8,919 nt of DNA from Thermoplasmata archaeon. Lineage in GTDB: Archaea; Thermoplasmatota; Thermoplasmata; Thermoplasmatales; Thermoplasmataceae. The notes below the pieces were generated by a model that had not been told where the DNA came from, searched no databases, and saw only the letters and a program-made list of their open reading frames with translations. The stretch is taken from contig JAKAAU010000023.1 of assembly GCA_021802165.1 (NCBI GenBank), positions 2,295 through 11,213 on the forward strand, written 5' to 3'. Shown piece by piece: positions 5,793 to 8,919 of the stretch (the stretch's first letter is position 1; each line of letters begins with the position of its first letter). A program made the translations under genes and the position numbers.

Positions 5793-8700
5793 CAGGTTTT
5801 ACATAAATTCCAACATTTTCACCGGAAATATCCCAAATTTTTCCCTGAGGATTACTTGAAATTTTTATTTCTGTGCTGAGAGTTTCGTTCTTTATCAGAT
5901 CCGCGAACCTTTCAACAGATTTCCTGATATCCCCCTCTGCATTTATCTCTGTAACAATGTTCTGTGAGTATTCAAGGTCCAGGTCCTTTCTCATTATCTG
6001 GATTCTTCTTATAATTTCCCTTGCATATCCAGCCAGCATAAGATTTTCGTCTATTTGCCTGTTAATATAAACAGATATGCCTGTTTTTTCATCGCCTGCA
6101 TATGCATAAGTTTCCAGTGGTTCTTCATGGACATCCAGATATTCCTGTGTGAATTCATGGCCTTCGTAGGATATTTTGCCCTTTGTTTTGAGTTCACCGT
6201 ATAAATTGGTTTTTGCCAGGTATTCTGTAAAATTATTGGTATCTCCCCTTAATAAAGGTGCAACCTTTGAGAATACTGGTTTTATTGTTACTTTTACAGG
6301 TTTTTGGTCCTCTTTTATAAATTTGATGCTCTGTGAATTGAGTTCTGGGGATATTATATCAAGTATGGATTCTTTTATGTTCATGTCACTGTAAATGAGA
6401 ACCTCACTGACAACCTGCCTCCCCTTTATATTAGATTCCTGCCTGGCCCTTCTGGAAAGCTCCATCACAGATATTGCATATTTGAACTCATTTTCCAGTT
6501 CTGTGTCTATATAATAGCCATCAGGTTCAGGATATTGTTCTGAATGCACTGATCTTTGTGGCCCGGAGAGCTTCAGGTACATATATTCTGTGTAAAATGG
6601 TGCCAGGGGAGCGAGCATTTTTATAATATTTATCAGTGTATAATAAAGGGTTTCGTATGCCTTTCTTTTGCTGTCATCCAGATCTCCCTCCCAGAATCTT
6701 TTTCTGGAGAGCCTCAAATAGTAATTAGAAAAATCGTTGATAAGATCCATAAGATTCCTGAGGGCTATATGCATATCGAATTCATCCATGTTTTTTCTAA
6801 CATTCTCAATGGTAGAATTCAACCTTGAAAGAATCCATTTATCAAGTAGGTTGTCCGGAGCCTCAAGCTTTTCAAATATGAACCCATCAAGATTTGCATT
6901 GGATGCAAAAAACGAGTAAACATTGGACAGGGTGCCGAATACCTTCCTGCTGGTATCATTTATAAGTTTTTTATCTATGGATTTTGAATTCCATGGTGCC
7001 CCCGTGTAGAAGAACAGCCTGGCAGGATCAGCGCCGTACATGGCTATAAAATCATTTGCAGTTACAAAGTTTCCCTTGCTCTTGCTCATCTTCTGCCCAT
7101 GCTCGTCCAGTATAAAGCTCATGGACATCACATTTTTATATGCATTCCTGCCAAAGAGCAATGAGGCGATTACATGAAGCGTGTAGAACCAGCCCCTTGT
7201 CTGGTCTATAGCCTCTGTTATAAAATCAACCGGTATGCCATCTGTACTGAATTTTTTGTTGAACGGATAATGCATGGCTGCGTATGTTGCACTTCCGGAG
7301 TCAAACCACGTATCTATAACATATGGTTCCCTGGCCATGGATTCTGAACATTCTGGGCATTTAAGCTTCACTGCATCTATGAAAGGCCTGTGCAGGTCGT
7401 CCGGGATGCTTCCCCCATATTTCTCCAGATCGTCCCTGCTTCCTATTGCAAGGTAATGCCCATTGCTACATTTCCATACAGGTAGTGGGGTTCCCCAGTA
7501 ACGGTTCCTGCTCAGAGCCCAATCCTTGGCATCCTCAAGAAAGTTTCCGAACCGCCCATACTTTAGATATTCTGGATACCAGTTTACACGATCATTATTT
7601 TTCTTGAGCAAATCCCTTATGGTTGATACCCTTATGAACCAAGCATCCAGGGGGTAATACAGAAGCTTTGTTGAGCACCTGTAGCAGAATGGATATGTAT
7701 GCTTTATTTTCTGGCTTTTGAATAGAAGCTTGTTTTCCTTTAGATATCCTATGATTTCCGGATTTGCGTCCATAACAAATTTTCCCTTCCATGGAACGCT
7801 GGAATCAAATTTTCCTTCAGTATCCACAGGGTTTACAAGATCAATGCCGTACTTTTTTGCTATGTCAAAGTCATCAGCACCGAATGCAGGGGCTGCGTGC
7901 ACTATTCCTGTTCCGTCCTCTGCAGTTACAAAATCTCCTGTAACGACTTTAAGCGCGTTTTTGCCCACATCCAGAAATGGCATGAGCTGCTCATATTCCA
8001 ATCCATCAAGATCTGCCCCCTTCACGGTTTTAATTACTGTAGGATTTTTGAATAGTGAGTTGACCATGTCTGAAAGGAGGTAATATTCGTTTCCCTCTAA
8101 TGATACCAGTGAATACTGGAAATCTTTGTTAACAACCAGAAGTTCATTTGATGGGAGTGTCCAGGGTGTTGTGGTCCATGCCAGCAGATACCTGTTTGTG
8201 CTCCCCTTTATGCGAAATTTTACATAAACTGAAGTGTCATCTGTATTTTTATATCCCTGTGCCACTTCATGAGAACTCAATGAGGTTCCACAACGTGGGC
8301 AGTACGGAACAATTTTATAGTCCTTTACAAGCATGCCCCCGTCGAACATTTTCTTGAGGGCATACCATTCACTTTCCATATAATCATTTCTCAGGGTAAC
8401 ATAGGAATCCTTTTCATCTATCCAGTACCCGATTTCACTGTCAATTCTGTTCCATTCATCTATATATGTGAAAACACTGTTGCGGCAGTATTCATTGAAC
8501 TTCTCGATGCCAAAACTCTCTATTTCCTTCTTTGTATTGAACCCGAAATGCTTTTCTGCCTCCAGTTCCACTGGCAAACCGTGGCAGTCCCATCCACCGG
8601 TTCTCCTGCCTATGTCATAACCGGACATATATTTGTACCTCATTACTGTATCTTTCACAGTTCTGGTCATGAGGTGCCCAACATGTGGCCGCCCATTGGC

Positions 8701-8859
8701 GGTGGGTGGGCCCTCCAAGAATGTATATTGTTTAAGCCCACGATCTTTATGTAGTATATTTTCAATTATTTTATTATCCTGCCAGTACTTCCTGATTTCA
8801 TTCTCGATATCAATTGATCCTTTATTTACATCTATGTTCTGGTAAAAATCTTCAGTCAT
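5785..8859 (-). CDS. ileS: Isoleucyl-tRNA synthetase
   Basis: Class Ia aminoacyl-tRNA synthetase that charges tRNA-Ile. At 1024 residues it is normal for the archaeal/eukaryotic-type IleRS. The Rossmann catalytic core shows PPTANG (51-56), the HIGH box as HVGH (59-62), GWDCHGLPVE (89-98) and the KMSKS box (590-594). The inserted CP1 editing domain (about 200-395) carries the threonine-rich WTTTPWTLPSN (228-238) and GTGIVHAAPAFGADD (316-330), which hydrolyse misformed Val-tRNA. Cys pairs at 187/190, 392/395 and 501/504 suggest zinc binding. GWFYT (556-560) precedes KMSKS. The anticodon-binding domain contains NYYLRLSRKRFW (712-723), and the C-terminal region has the AREIIRRIQIMRKDLDL segment (946-962), both favouring IleRS over ValRS or LeuRS. 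The start ATG at 8859 lies at the expected N-terminus. The gene is monocistronic here and convergent with the methyltransferase. Confidence 0.97.
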   Translation of the reverse strand: MTEDFYQNIDVNKGSIDIENEIRKYWQDNKIIENILHKDRGLKQYTFLEGPPTANGRPHVGHLMTRTVKDTVMRYKYMSGYDIGRRTGGWDCHGLPVELEAEKHFGFNTKKEIESFGIEKFNEYCRNSVFTYIDEWNRIDSEIGYWIDEKDSYVTLRNDYMESEWYALKKMFDGGMLVKDYKIVPYCPRCGTSLSSHEVAQGYKNTDDTSVYVKFRIKGSTNRYLLAWTTTPWTLPSNELLVVNKDFQYSLVSLEGNEYYLLSDMVNSLFKNPTVIKTVKGADLDGLEYEQLMPFLDVGKNALKVVTGDFVTAEDGTGIVHAAPAFGADDFDIAKKYGIDLVNPVDTEGKFDSSVPWKGKFVMDANPEIIGYLKENKLLFKSQKIKHTYPFCYRCSTKLLYYPLDAWFIRVSTIRDLLKKNNDRVNWYPEYLKYGRFGNFLEDAKDWALSRNRYWGTPLPVWKCSNGHYLAIGSRDDLEKYGGSIPDDLHRPFIDAVKLKCPECSESMAREPYVIDTWFDSGSATYAAMHYPFNKKFSTDGIPVDFITEAIDQTRGWFYTLHVIASLLFGRNAYKNVMSMSFILDEHGQKMSKSKGNFVTANDFIAMYGADPARLFFYTGAPWNSKSIDKKLINDTSRKVFGTLSNVYSFFASNANLDGFIFEKLEAPDNLLDKWILSRLNSTIENVRKNMDEFDMHIALRNLMDLINDFSNYYLRLSRKRFWEGDLDDSKRKAYETLYYTLINIIKMLAPLAPFYTEYMYLKLSGPQRSVHSEQYPEPDGYYIDTELENEFKYAISVMELSRRARQESNIKGRQVVSEVLIYSDMNIKESILDIISPELNSQSIKFIKEDQKPVKVTIKPVFSKVAPLLRGDTNNFTEYLAKTNLYGELKTKGKISYEGHEFTQEYLDVHEEPLETYAYAGDEKTGISVYINRQIDENLMLAGYAREIIRRIQIMRKDLDLEYSQNIVTEINAEGDIRKSVERFADLIKNETLSTEIKISSNPQGKIWDISGENVGIYVKPVS

Positions 8860-8879
8860 TATCAGATTAGTAATAAAAT

Positions 8880-8903
8880 GTATTTATTATTTTTTATAAA
8901 TGC
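8880..8903 (-). promoter_or_regulatory. Putative ileS promoter
   Basis: On the minus strand, upstream of the ileS ATG, lie TTTATAAAAA (8891-8900) and AATAAATAC (8880-8888). The first would give a leader of roughly 10 nt, and the second, centred about 26 nt away, would give a leaderless transcript. The only Shine-Dalgarno-like sequence is a weak TGAT next to the ATG. No T-box-like leader is possible in this short space. Confidence 0.5.
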
Positions 8904-8919
8904 CAGAAATATTAACCAA

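Noticed and set aside
7718..8083. Plus-strand frame of 121 codons opposite the IleRS editing domain
   Set aside because: It is antisense to conserved ileS sequence, with no promoter, no Shine-Dalgarno and no family signature.
1..8919. Mobile element, CRISPR array, toxin-antitoxin or defence island
   Set aside because: Nearly every base is accounted for by conserved housekeeping genes and short promoters. No transposase, regularly spaced repeat or att-like duplication was seen.

Overview
This window is a chromosomal housekeeping segment from an archaeon, most likely of the order Thermoplasmatales (Thermoplasma/Ferroplasma/Cuniculiplasma-like). Three things support archaea: the proteins are archaeal in type (EF-2 with the diphthamide-site context HRGPAQ, EF-1A of 426 residues, an archaeal S10, RNA polymerase subunit Rpo11 and a Trm-G10-type tRNA methyltransferase); the intergenic regions carry BRE/TATA-like boxes; and ribosome binding sites, where present, are of the GGTG/AGGTGA kind. 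The Thermoplasmatales placement rests on remembered similarity of the EF-2 G domain and on frequent ATA, AGA and AGG codons. It is an inference, not a database result.

Layout. Positions 1-392 (minus) hold the N-terminal 130 codons of a threonine-synthase-like PLP enzyme that runs off the window. Positions 441-4322 (minus) hold a translation-factor cluster read in the order EF-1A (tuf), ribosomal protein S10 (rps10), EF-2 (fusA). EF-1A and S10 are only 6 nt apart, while EF-2 has its own 84-nt AT-rich leader and probably its own promoter. Positions 4323-4516 form a 194-bp divergent promoter region with several short inverted repeats. Positions 4517-5792 (plus) are a two-gene unit of RNA polymerase subunit Rpo11 and a tRNA guanine-10 N2-methyltransferase, overlapping by 11 nt. 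Positions 5785-8859 (minus) are isoleucyl-tRNA synthetase, whose stop codon overlaps the end of the methyltransferase by 8 bp. The last 60 bp hold the ileS promoter.

Together the genes serve gene expression: transcription (Rpo11), tRNA maturation (Trm-G10), aminoacylation (IleRS), and elongation with ribosome assembly (EF-1A, EF-2, S10), plus one amino-acid biosynthesis enzyme. Translation starts look mixed. EF-1A, S10 and EF-2 have recognisable Shine-Dalgarno sequences. Rpo11 and the threonine-synthase-like gene have TATA-like boxes about 25-27 nt before the ATG and no Shine-Dalgarno, as expected of leaderless messages.

I see no mobile element, CRISPR array, tRNA/rRNA gene, intein or defence-like system, and no strong evidence for an undescribed system. 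The points most worth checking are the tuf-rps10-fusA order, the inverted repeats around the tuf promoter, the DMPYG catalytic motif of the methyltransferase, and the two unusual gene overlaps.
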